16,349 nucleotides of DNA. It comes from Sphingobium sp. GTDB taxonomy: Bacteria > Pseudomonadota > Alphaproteobacteria > Sphingomonadales > Sphingomonadaceae. The DNA lies in assembly GCA_030148625.1 (NCBI GenBank), contig JASBTC010000076.1, forward strand, positions 1 through 16,349, given 5' to 3'. Shown here piece by piece: positions 6,040-12,964 of the stretch. The position numbers and the translations under genes were made by a program. Under the pieces are notes generated by a model that was not told where the DNA came from, made no database searches, and saw nothing but the letters and a program-made list of their open reading frames with translations. The first letter of the stretch is position 1; each line of letters starts with the position of its first letter.

Positions 6040-6062
6040 GTCGCGCCTTTACCAGTGATTCA
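6039..6062 (+). promoter_or_regulatory. SciP-like motif next to CtrA-box-like sequence
   Basis: TGTCGCG (6039-6045) is followed two bases later by TTTA-N7-TTCA (6048-6062). The latter differs at one base in each half from the CtrA consensus TTAA-N7-TTAA. The pair ends 23 bases before the ATG at 6086. CtrA and SciP act on shared promoters in Caulobacter; function here is inferred from motif resemblance only. Confidence 0.35.
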
Positions 6063-6085
6063 CCCCCTTTCCTTACACGTCGGGG

Positions 6086-6364
6086 ATGGATTTCGCATTT
6101 GCCCGCTTCGAAAGGCTGCTTGCGCGGCCGCTGGGGGTGGTTCCCGATTTTCCGGTGCTGCTCGCGGGGCTTTCCGCGCAGCAATCGGTGACCGCGACCG
6201 CGCGTCGCCAGATTCTGCTCGAGCGCGACGCGGCCGAAACCGGCCTGTCGCGCGATCCCATGATCATGCTGTTCGCCGATGGTGCGACCGTTACGCCCGC
6301 AGAACTCGGCGGGAGCTTCAATGTCGCCGCTGCCCGGCGCCTCACCTCCGGTCTGCAAACATGA
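6086..6364 (+). CDS. Hypothetical 92-residue protein, possibly CtrA/SciP-controlled
   Basis: Soluble, no signal peptide, no membrane segment. The N-terminal two thirds (about 1-60) looks helical, and a short ATVTPAELGGSFNVAAARRL stretch follows. I did not recognise a family. Codon use is strongly GC-biased at third positions like its neighbours, which supports a real gene over the antisense and alternative frames. ATG 6086 follows CGGGG, a mediocre ribosome site. It is preceded by a T-rich terminator and candidate SciP and CtrA motifs and followed at 97 bases by sciP. This context hints at a motility or cell-cycle role, but no sequence feature proves it. Confidence 0.65.
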   Translation: MDFAFARFERLLARPLGVVPDFPVLLAGLSAQQSVTATARRQILLERDAAETGLSRDPMIMLFADGATVTPAELGGSFNVAAARRLTSGLQT

Positions 6365-6385
6365 CCAGAATATTTACCCTCCGGC

Positions 6386-6400
6386 TTTAGGCTTATTTCA
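6386..6400 (+). promoter_or_regulatory. CtrA-box-like sequence upstream of sciP
   Basis: TTTA (6386-6389), seven bases, TTCA (6397-6400), followed by AC. This is the same degenerate form as the site at 6048-6062 and lies 61 bases before the sciP ATG. In Caulobacter sciP is under CtrA control; here the match is imperfect at one base per half. Confidence 0.3.
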
Positions 6401-6460
6401 ACGTCCCTGGTGTAGGCCGATTCATCACATTGACAGACCGCGAACTGGTTTGAGGTAGGA

Positions 6461-6760
6461 ATGATCGAAAATCAGAAGATAAGGCCGGCGCAAGTGATCG
6501 GTCCGCTCGGCGAGCCGCTCACGCTGGACTCGCTCCCGCCGCCATCGACGACCCGCTGGGTCGTGCGGCGCAAGGCAGAGGTGGTTGCCGCAGTCAATGG
6601 CGGTCTGCTGACCGTCGACGAGGCCTGTGAGCGCTATGGTCTGACTCTGGAAGAATTTGCCGGCTGGCAGCGCGCGGTCGATCGTTCGGGCATGCCCGGG
6701 CTGCGCGTGACGCGCATCCAGCATTACCGCTCTCTTTACGAACGCCAGCAGCGCTACTGA
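6461..6760 (+). CDS. sciP: SciP, DUF1153 cell-cycle regulator (CtrA inhibitor)
   Basis: A 99-residue helix-turn-helix protein of the DUF1153 family. Landmarks are VIGPLGEPLTLDSLPPP, TTRWVVRRKAEVVAAVNGGL, the helical DNA-binding part TVDEACERYGLTLEEFAGWQ, and RSGMPGLRVTRIQHYR near the end. All align by eye with Caulobacter SciP (about 93 aa). In Caulobacter, SciP accumulates in swarmer cells, binds CtrA and DNA, and lowers transcription of CtrA-activated genes including flagellar genes; the same role is inferred here. ATG 6461 follows GAGGTAGGA. The gene stands alone, with its own terminator at 6792-6830. A CtrA-box-like sequence upstream suggests feedback control. Confidence 0.93.
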   Translation: MIENQKIRPAQVIGPLGEPLTLDSLPPPSTTRWVVRRKAEVVAAVNGGLLTVDEACERYGLTLEEFAGWQRAVDRSGMPGLRVTRIQHYRSLYERQQRY

Positions 6761-6791
6761 ACGACCGGTCAGCCCCGACCGACACCATTGT

Positions 6792-6830
6792 CCCCACCCG
6801 CCGGTCACCGGTGCGGTGGGGATTTTCTTG
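6792..6830 (+). terminator. Intrinsic terminator of sciP
   Basis: CCCCACC (6792-6798) pairs with GGTGGGG (6815-6821); an inner CCGGT/ACCGG pairing extends it. ATTTTCTTG follows. It lies 31 bases after the sciP stop. Confidence 0.75.
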
Positions 6831-6861
6831 TCCGACAGTCACTTGCAGCCGTGACGCCAAC

Positions 6862-6887
6862 GGAACAAAGCACGTCGCCTGATCGTA
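6862..6887 (+). promoter_or_regulatory. EcfG-type general stress promoter candidate
   Basis: GGAAC (6862-6866), a 17-base spacer, and CGTA (6884-6887) resemble the alphaproteobacterial EcfG promoter (GGAAC, about 16-18 bases, CGTT), with one mismatch in the last base. It sits about 60 bases before the GlsB-type gene, whose family is often stress-induced. Confidence 0.4.
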
Positions 6888-6946
6888 GTATCTTCGCTCA
6901 AGTCGTCCGCTACTCAGCGGATGGCAGCGACAGGAGGATCTACCAT

Positions 6947-7204
6947 ATGGGTATCATTCTTTGGCTCATCGTGGGTGGCATTATCGGCTGGCTGGCCAGC
7001 ATCGTAATGCGAACCGATGCCCAGCAGGGCATTTTCCTGAACATCATCGTCGGCATCGTCGGCGCGTTCATCGCCGGCCTGTTCATTTCCGGCGGCTCGA
7101 TCAACAGCTCCGGATTCGACGCGCGCTCGCTGATCGCGTCGTTCGTCGGTGCGGTTGTCCTGCTCGCGGTCGTCAATCTCGTTCGCCGCGGTCGCGTTCG
7201 CTGA
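6947..7204 (+). CDS. GlsB/YeaQ/YmgE-type small membrane protein
   Basis: An 85-residue transglycosylase-associated protein family member (PF04226). Three hydrophobic segments span about 1-20 (IILWLIVGGIIGWLASIVM), 28-50 (IFLNIIVGIVGAFIAGLF) and 62-80 (SLIASFVGAVVLLAVVNLV). Gly-rich G-G-x-x-G patterns are typical for the family. The protein has a short Arg-rich tail (RRGRVR). Despite the family name no enzymatic activity is established; members are commonly linked to stress responses. The start at ATG 6947 is set by the strong AGGAGGA site at 6932-6938. The open frame extends upstream, but that part overlaps the sciP terminator and is not coding. An EcfG-like promoter precedes it, and a second family member lies at 8092-8361. 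Confidence 0.85.
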   Translation: MGIILWLIVGGIIGWLASIVMRTDAQQGIFLNIIVGIVGAFIAGLFISGGSINSSGFDARSLIASFVGAVVLLAVVNLVRRGRVR

Positions 7205-7221
7205 TCCGGTCGCCTCAATAA

Positions 7222-7257
7222 AAAAGGGCCGCGCGGAATTTTCCGCGCGGCCCTTTT
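7222..7257. terminator. Perfect bidirectional terminator
   Basis: GGGCCGCGCGGAA (7226-7238) is the exact reverse complement of TTCCGCGCGGCCC (7241-7253), with a TT loop. It is flanked by an A-run on the left and TTTT on the right, so the U-run exists for both strands. It serves the convergent GlsB-type gene (ends 7204) and SIMPL gene (ends 7291). Confidence 0.93.
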
Positions 7258-7290
7258 CATGTTTATTCCGCCGTCATCACGGCAGAGCGG

Positions 7291-8016
7291 TCACTCCAGT
7301 TCGAAGCTGACCGAAACGGTGACGCCGACCGACTGTTCGCCCGCGACGACCATCGAATCGGCCTCCTTGCCGGCCATGCTTGCTCGCATATAGGCGACCG
7401 GCGGCGGCGGCGCGTAGCCGCCCGACTCGCTGATCGACAGGATGCGCTTCACCTTGAGTCCGGCCGCGACGGCATAGAGTTCGGCACGCGCGCGTGCCTT
7501 GCGGATCGCGTCGGTGCGCGCCTCGTCCTCGGCCGCTTCGGGCTTGTCGATCTGCAGGCTGGGGCCGTTTATCTGGTTGGCTCCCTGGGCGACGAGCGCG
7601 TCGAGGATCGTGCCGCTCTTGGCGACGTCGCGGAAACGGATCGAGACGGTATTGGTCGCCTGATAGCCGGTGATCACCGGCGGGACATTCTCGCCATAGC
7701 GATATTGCGGGTTCAGGCTGATCGTGGCGGTGGCGATGTCGCGTTCGGCGACGCCCGCCTTGCGGAGCGCCGCGACCACGCCGGACATGCGCTGTGCGTT
7801 TTCGCGCATCGCGCCCGCGGCGTCGGTGGCCTGGGTGACGACGCCCGCGCTGATCACGGCCACGTCGGGCACGCGCTTGGTTTCACCGGTTGCGACGATG
7901 TCGAGCCGGGTGCCCTGGAGGACGGCGACCGGCACGGGCACGGTCGTCTGTGCCGCGAGCGTTGCCGGCGTCAGGGCGAGGGCGCTGAGCGCCACGGCGA
8001 TCGGGGCCTTTGTCAT
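7291..8016 (-). CDS. SIMPL-domain (DUF541) exported protein
   Basis: A 241-residue periplasmic protein of the SIMPL/DUF541 family (E. coli YggE-like). A Sec signal peptide spans about residues 1-21 (MTKAPIAVALSALALTPATL then AAQ). The mature protein has the usual opening IVATGETKRVPDVAVISAGV and the central NPQYRYGE..ITGYQATNTVSIRF. These are followed by the helical EAAEDEARTDAIRKARARAELYA and the AGLKVKRILSISESG motif. Length is typical. The family's biochemical role is not settled; links to oxidative stress tolerance are reported for YggE. The start is placed at ATG 8016 because it begins the signal peptide and follows GAAGGAG. The longer in-frame extension has no signal sequence. It ends at a bidirectional terminator. 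Confidence 0.9.
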   Translation of the reverse strand: MTKAPIAVALSALALTPATLAAQTTVPVPVAVLQGTRLDIVATGETKRVPDVAVISAGVVTQATDAAGAMRENAQRMSGVVAALRKAGVAERDIATATISLNPQYRYGENVPPVITGYQATNTVSIRFRDVAKSGTILDALVAQGANQINGPSLQIDKPEAAEDEARTDAIRKARARAELYAVAAGLKVKRILSISESGGYAPPPPVAYMRASMAGKEADSMVVAGEQSVGVTVSVSFELE

Positions 8017-8091
8017 GAAATCATTTACTCCTTCGATCCGCCAAGAACGCGGCGGTCTTGTTCCATAAGCAGAACGACGCTGCACGGAAGC

Positions 8092-8361
8092 TTAATGACG
8101 CGTCCGGCCCGCCATGATCAGGCGATAGAGGATGAGCAGCACGATCGAGCCCATCGTGGCGCCAACGATCGTCTTCCACAGGCTCGCAGTCTCGCCCGGC
8201 TCCGAGATGCGGAGCATCTGGCTGACATAGCCGGCCAGGACCGCGCCGGCGATGCCGATCAATATGGTGACGATGAAGCCGCCGGGGTCGCGCCCGGGCA
8301 TGATGAACTTGCCGAGCGCGCCCGCGATCAGGCCGACGAAGATCCACCAGAAAATGTCCAT
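8092..8361 (-). CDS. GlsB/YeaQ/YmgE-type small membrane protein, second copy
   Basis: An 89-residue member of the same PF04226 family as 6947-7204, but clearly diverged. Segments are about 4-20 (FWWIFVGLIAGALGKFIM), 28-48 (GGFIVTILIGIAGAVLAGYV) and 63-82 (TIVGATMGSIVLLILYRLI). The loop MPGRDPGG after the first segment is a frequent family signature and is absent from the other copy. The start at ATG 8361 is chosen because homology begins there (MDIFWW); a GGCGG site precedes it. It lies 75 bases upstream of the SIMPL gene on the same strand, so the two may be co-transcribed. Function is not known. Confidence 0.85.
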   Translation of the reverse strand: MDIFWWIFVGLIAGALGKFIMPGRDPGGFIVTILIGIAGAVLAGYVSQMLRISEPGETASLWKTIVGATMGSIVLLILYRLIMAGRTRH

Positions 8362-8513
8362 CCGCCGTCCCCGCTGCGCCGCCCCCGCGCATCTTGTCCT
8401 GCCGATAGGCGGATTTGGCAAGCCCGCGCATCATATACCCGCCAGAATCGCTGCGGTTCTGCTTGATCCGCAACGTCATTCGACGCAGAGGCGCCGGTCC
8501 AAAAAAGTCCCGC

Positions 8514-8540
8514 TTGAGACTACTGACTTATTGATGTAAT
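8514..8540 (+). promoter_or_regulatory. Possible promoter of the RND efflux operon
   Basis: TTGAGA (8514-8519) and TGTAAT (8535-8540) are 15 bases apart; an alternative -10 TAATAC (8537-8542) gives 17. The region is notably more AT-rich than its surroundings. No obvious operator dyad longer than four base pairs is seen. Confidence 0.35.
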
Positions 8541-8582
8541 ACACTGCCGTCATGGGAACCGGCACGAAGCTGAAGGCGTAAG

Positions 8583-9767
8583 ATGATGAACTATGAAACG
8601 CGTTTGACGGCGACTGACGGCGTCGAGCTGCTCTCGGAAGAAGAGCATGCGCGGCGGATCCGGCGGCGGCGGCTGATCGTCGGCGCGGTCGTGGTGCTCA
8701 TCGTCGCCGTGGCGGCTTTCTTCGCATTCAAGAGCATGACGGGCAGCGGCGCTGCGACCGACACGCAGGCACAGGCGATGCCCGTCGTGACCGTGATCGT
8801 ACCGGGCCACCAGGCCGTCGATCACGTCATTTCGGTCACCGGCACGCTGGCGGCGCGGCGCGAGATGCCGGTCGGCGTCGCCGGCGAAGGCGGCATGGTC
8901 TCCCGCGTGCTGGTCGAGCCCGGCCAATGGGTCGGCGCGGGGCAGGTGCTCGCCACCATCGATCGCTCGGTCCAGGTCCAGACCAATGCCCAGCTCGCCG
9001 CCCAGATCAATGTGGCCCGCGCCGATGCGCGGCTCGCCCAGTCCGAGCTCGATCGCGCGCAGTCGCTGGTGTCGCGCGGCTTCGTGTCGAAGGCCGATGT
9101 CGAGCGGAGAATCGCGACGCGCGATGCCGCGGTTGCGCGTGTCCGCGTGGCGGAGGCTTCGCTGGGCGAATCGCGAGCCCGCACCGGCCGGCTGGACATC
9201 CGCGCACCGGAGGCGGGGCTTGTACTGACGCGCAATGTCGAGCCGGGCCAGGTGGTGAGTTCGGGCAGCGGCGTATTGTTCCGCATGGCCAAGGGCGGCG
9301 AGATGGAGTTGCTCGCACGGTTGAGCGAGACCGATCTCGCGGGATTGCCGGTCGGCGCGCAGGCGTCGGTGATCCCGGTCGGGACCGATCGCACCTTCAC
9401 CGGGCGGGTCTGGCAGGTATCGCCCGTCATCGATCCGACATCGCGCCAGGGCACTGCGCGGCTCGCGCTGGCCTATGATCCGGCGATCCGTCCGGGCGGT
9501 TTCGCCACGGCGCGGATCGTCCGCGGCACGCAGGAACAGCCGCTGCTGCCGGAATCGGCGGTGCTGAGCGATGAGAAGGGCAATTTCGTCTATCTTGTCG
9601 GCAAGGGCAACAAGGTGGAGCGCCGGCCGGTGACGACGGGCACGGTGACGGCGACGGGCATTGCGATCACCTCGGGCCTGAACGGTACGGAAAAGGTCGT
9701 GATGCGTGCCGGCGGCTTCCTCAACCCGGGTGAGACGGTCAAGCCCGAACTGGCGCGCAAGAACTGA
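8583..9767 (+). CDS. RND efflux periplasmic adaptor (membrane fusion protein)
   Basis: A 394-residue adaptor of the AcrA/MexA (HlyD-like) class that links the inner-membrane pump to an outer-membrane channel. An Arg-rich cytoplasmic N-terminus (22-30) and one membrane helix (31-49) anchor it; there is no lipobox, unlike AcrA. Next come the lipoyl/barrel-sandwich half motif GGMVSRVLVEPGQWVGAGQVLATID, an alpha-hairpin (about 130-200, with ARADARLAQSELDRAQ), and the second lipoyl half DIRAPEAGLVLTRNVEPGQVV. Beta-barrel and membrane-proximal parts follow, ending FLNPGETVKPEL. GAAGG at 8572-8576 precedes ATG 8583; ATG 8586 directly after is an alternative. The pump gene starts 52 bases downstream, after a short hairpin. 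Confidence 0.92.
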   Translation: MMNYETRLTATDGVELLSEEEHARRIRRRRLIVGAVVVLIVAVAAFFAFKSMTGSGAATDTQAQAMPVVTVIVPGHQAVDHVISVTGTLAARREMPVGVAGEGGMVSRVLVEPGQWVGAGQVLATIDRSVQVQTNAQLAAQINVARADARLAQSELDRAQSLVSRGFVSKADVERRIATRDAAVARVRVAEASLGESRARTGRLDIRAPEAGLVLTRNVEPGQVVSSGSGVLFRMAKGGEMELLARLSETDLAGLPVGAQASVIPVGTDRTFTGRVWQVSPVIDPTSRQGTARLALAYDPAIRPGGFATARIVRGTQEQPLLPESAVLSDEKGNFVYLVGKGNKVERRPVTTGTVTATGIAITSGLNGTEKVVMRAGGFLNPGETVKPELARKN

Positions 9768-9780
9768 AATTCGGCCGGCC

Positions 9781-9797
9781 GCCCGTCACTGACGGGC
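9781..9797 (+). other. Intercistronic hairpin between adaptor and pump
   Basis: GCCCGTC (9781-9787) pairs perfectly with GACGGGC (9791-9797) around ACT. It starts 13 bases after the adaptor stop and ends 22 bases before the pump ATG. There is no T-run, so it is more likely a mRNA-stability or processing element than a terminator. Confidence 0.55.
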
Positions 9798-9819
9798 GCA
9801 GAGATATGGACGTGAGACG

Positions 9820-12800
9820 ATGAATTTCAGGAATATTTCCGCCTGGTCGATCCGCAATCCGGTCGCCCCCATCGTGCTGTTCGTCGGACTGACGCTCGCC
9901 GGCATCGTCAGCTTCATGAGCATGGAGGTCCAGAACCAGCCGGACATCGAATTCCCGCTCGTCATCGCGTCGATCTCGCAGCCCGGCGCCGCGCCGACCG
10001 AGATCGAGACGCAGATCACGCAGCGCGTCGAATCTGCGGTGCGCAGCATCGACGGTGTCCGCAACATCAGTTCGACGGCGAACGAGGGCTCGTCGTCGAC
10101 GATGGTCGAGTTCCAGATCGGCACCGACATCAACCAGGCCGTCAATGAAGTGAAGAACGCGATCGACCAGATCCGCGGCGAGCTTCCCGACGGCATCATG
10201 GAACCGTTCGTCCAGAAGGAGACGACCGCGGGCGAGCCGCTCGCCTATTTCGCGGTCCAGGCCTCCGACATGACGATGGAGCAGCTGAGCTGGTTCGTCG
10301 ACGATTCAATCTCCAAGCGGCTGATGGCGATCAGCGGCATGGGCAAGGTGGAGCGCAATGGCGGCGTCGACCGCGAGATCCGCGTCATCCTCGATCCCGC
10401 GCGGATGCAGGCGCAGGGCGTGACCGCCGCGCAGATCAACAATGTGCTGCGCCAGGTGAACATCAACGCCGCGGGCGGCAAGGCGGAGATTGCGGGCTCA
10501 CGACAGTCGGTGCGCGTGCTCGGTAATGCGGCCGATGCCTATCAGCTTTCGCAGACCCAGATATCGCTGGGCAACGGCCGCACGATCCAGCTCGGCGAGG
10601 TCGCGAAGGTGACCGATGGCTTCAGCGAGCAGGTCCGCATCGGCAAGGTGTCCGGCAAGCAGGTCGTCAGCTTCTCGATCTCTCGTGCGCGCGGGGCGTC
10701 CGACGTGTCGGTCTTCCACGCCACCGAAAAGATCATCGCGCAGATCGAGAAGGAGAATCCCGGGGTCAAGGTGATCCCGATGTTCAACACCGTGGTCTAT
10801 ACCGAAGCACAATATCACAGCTCGATGGCCGCGATGATCGAGGGGGCGGTGCTTGCCGTCGTCGTCGTCTTTCTGTTCCTGCGCGACTGGCGGGCCACCG
10901 TCATTTCGGCATTGGCCATTCCGCTGTCCGCCATCCCGACTTTCTGGGTCATGGACCTGATGGGCTTCACGCTCAATTCGCTGTCTTTGCTCGCGCTCGG
11001 GCTTGTCGCCGGCGTGCTCGTCGACGACGCCATCGTCGAGATCGAGAACATCGTCAGACATATGCGAATGGGCAAGACCGCCTATCAGGCATCGATCGAC
11101 GCGGCCGACGAGATCGGCCTGGCGGTGGTGGCGACCACGTTCTCGATCGTCGCGGTCTTCCTGCCCGTCGGCCTGATGCCGGGCGTGTCGGGACAGTTCT
11201 TCAAGAATTTCGGCCTGACCGTCGTCGCCTCGGTGCTGATCAGCCTGGCCGTGGCGCGGATGATCACCCCGATGATCGCGGCCTATTTCCTGAAGGCGCA
11301 CGGCGAAGCCGACCATGGCGGCGGTCCGATGATGGACCGGTATATGAAGGTGCTCAACTGGTCGCTCCACAACCGCTGGTGGACGATGGGGATCGGCGTT
11401 CTCGCCTTCGCCGCGACGGTCGGCCTGTTCGCGGTCATCCCGATGCAGTTCTTCCCGACGGTCAACCAGGACACCAGCCAGGTCCGCATCGAAATGGTGC
11501 CGGGAACCACGCTGCAGCAGACCGAGGATGTCGCCGAGCAGGTCAACACGCTCCTCAGGAAGCAGCCCGAGGTCGAATTGACCATGGAGGGCGTGCGCGA
11601 GGGCAGCGGCAATATCTATATCAGCCTGCACAAGAAGCGGCAGCGCACCAGCCTCGAGTTCGAGCGCGACCTGGCACCGCAACTGGCGAAAATCGCGGAC
11701 GCCCGCGTTTATTTCCAGGCGCAGAACAGCGGCGGCGGCGGAACCGGGCGCGATATCTCGGTGATGCTCTCGGGCTCGAATCCGGTGCTGCTCGACCGGA
11801 CGGCGGCGACGCTCGTCGAGCAGATGAAGGGGCTGAAGGAAGTCCGCTCGCCGCGTGTCACCGCCGATATGCGGCGGCCCGAACTGATCATCAAACCGCG
11901 GCTCGATCTTGCGGCGCAACTCGGCGTGACCACCGCGGCGCTCAGCCAGACGATCCGCATCGCGACCCTGGGCGATATCGACCAGAACAGCGCGAAATTC
12001 TCGCTGACCGACCGTCAGGTGCCGATCCGTGTGATGCTGGCCGAAGGCTCGCGGCGCGATCTTTCGACGATTGAGAATCTGCCGGTGCAGACAGCGACCG
12101 GCGAATCCGTGCCGCTCAGCCGCGTCGCCAAGATCGGCTTCGGCTCCGGACCGGTCTCGATCCAGCGCTATAATCAGAATCGCCGCGTCTTCGTCGGCGC
12201 GGATCTCGCCCCCGGCACCGTCAAGGGCACGGCGATGACGCTGATCAACAATCTGCCGATCATGAAGAATCTGCCCGCCGGCGTGTCCAATGCGCCGTTC
12301 GGCGAGGATGAATGGCAGGCGGAGATGATGAAGAGCTTCGGCATCGCGCTGGCCTCCGGCATCCTGCTGGTCTTCGCGGTACTGGTACTGCTCTACAAGC
12401 GCTTCATGTCGCCGCTGGTGAACATGGGCTCGCTGCTGCTCGCCCCGCTGGGCGGCCTGATCGCGCTTCTCCTGATCGGGCAGCCCATCTCGATGCCGGT
12501 CTTCATCGGCATATTGATGCTGTTCGGCATCGTCGCCAAGAACTCGATCCTGCTGATCGACTTCGCGATCGAGGAGATGCAGACCGGCGCCGACAAATTC
12601 CATGCGATCATGGAGGCGGGGCACAAGCGCGCCCAGCCGATCGTGATGACCACGGTCGCGATGGTCGCGGGCATGGTGCCGACCGCATTGTCGCTGTCGG
12701 GTGACGGTGCATGGCGCGCGCCGATGGGGACGGTGGTGATCGGCGGCCTGATCATGTCGACATTGCTGACATTGCTGATCGTGCCCGCCGGTTTCAGCCT

Positions 12801-12906
12801 GGCCGATGGCTTCGAAAAGCGGGTCGGACCGATGCTGCGCAGGCGGCTGCTGACCTACAAGCCCGGCGACGACAAGGCGTCTGCGGCCGCCTATCCGGCG
12901 GAGTGA
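9820..12906 (+). CDS. RND multidrug efflux pump, inner-membrane subunit (HAE1 type)
   Basis: A 1028-residue proton-driven transporter of the AcrB/MexB class, with normal length and architecture. TM1 is at about 13-35, followed by a large periplasmic loop with porter subdomains (FVDDSISKRLMAISGMGKVE). TM2-6 begin near residue 338 with MIEGAVLAVVVVFLFLRDWRAT. A second periplasmic loop and TM7-12 follow. The proton-relay residues are present: Asp402 and Asp403 in GVLVDDAIVEIEN, Lys907 in GIVAKNSILLIDF, and Arg966 in GDGAWRAPMG. The double Asp places it with hydrophobe/amphiphile exporters rather than metal exporters. The substrate cannot be inferred. The ribosome site (GGACGTGAG) is weak. No outer-membrane factor gene follows, so it must borrow a TolC-like channel encoded elsewhere. 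Confidence 0.95.
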   Translation: MNFRNISAWSIRNPVAPIVLFVGLTLAGIVSFMSMEVQNQPDIEFPLVIASISQPGAAPTEIETQITQRVESAVRSIDGVRNISSTANEGSSSTMVEFQIGTDINQAVNEVKNAIDQIRGELPDGIMEPFVQKETTAGEPLAYFAVQASDMTMEQLSWFVDDSISKRLMAISGMGKVERNGGVDREIRVILDPARMQAQGVTAAQINNVLRQVNINAAGGKAEIAGSRQSVRVLGNAADAYQLSQTQISLGNGRTIQLGEVAKVTDGFSEQVRIGKVSGKQVVSFSISRARGASDVSVFHATEKIIAQIEKENPGVKVIPMFNTVVYTEAQYHSSMAAMIEGAVLAVVVVFLFLRDWRATVISALAIPLSAIPTFWVMDLMGFTLNSLSLLALGLVAGVLVDDAIVEIENIVRHMRMGKTAYQASIDAADEIGLAVVATTFSIVAVFLPVGLMPGVSGQFFKNFGLTVVASVLISLAVARMITPMIAAYFLKAHGEADHGGGPMMDRYMKVLNWSLHNRWWTMGIGVLAFAATVGLFAVIPMQFFPTVNQDTSQVRIEMVPGTTLQQTEDVAEQVNTLLRKQPEVELTMEGVREGSGNIYISLHKKRQRTSLEFERDLAPQLAKIADARVYFQAQNSGGGGTGRDISVMLSGSNPVLLDRTAATLVEQMKGLKEVRSPRVTADMRRPELIIKPRLDLAAQLGVTTAALSQTIRIATLGDIDQNSAKFSLTDRQVPIRVMLAEGSRRDLSTIENLPVQTATGESVPLSRVAKIGFGSGPVSIQRYNQNRRVFVGADLAPGTVKGTAMTLINNLPIMKNLPAGVSNAPFGEDEWQAEMMKSFGIALASGILLVFAVLVLLYKRFMSPLVNMGSLLLAPLGGLIALLLIGQPISMPVFIGILMLFGIVAKNSILLIDFAIEEMQTGADKFHAIMEAGHKRAQPIVMTTVAMVAGMVPTALSLSGDGAWRAPMGTVVIGGLIMSTLLTLLIVPAGFSLADGFEKRVGPMLRRRLLTYKPGDDKASAAAYPAE

Positions 12907-12915
12907 TCGGCATCT

Positions 12916-12948
12916 GCCCGCGAAAAGGGCTTGAACCATTTCGCGGGC
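12916..12948. other. 10-bp perfect hairpin after the RND operon
   Basis: GCCCGCGAAA (12916-12925) pairs exactly with TTTCGCGGGC (12939-12948) around a 13-base loop. It lies between the pump stop (12906) and the DUF445 start (12965). No T-run follows on the plus strand, so termination is doubtful. The right arm lies 17 bases from the next ATG and might affect its translation. Confidence 0.55.
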
Positions 12949-12964
12949 GGATCATTCTAACGTT

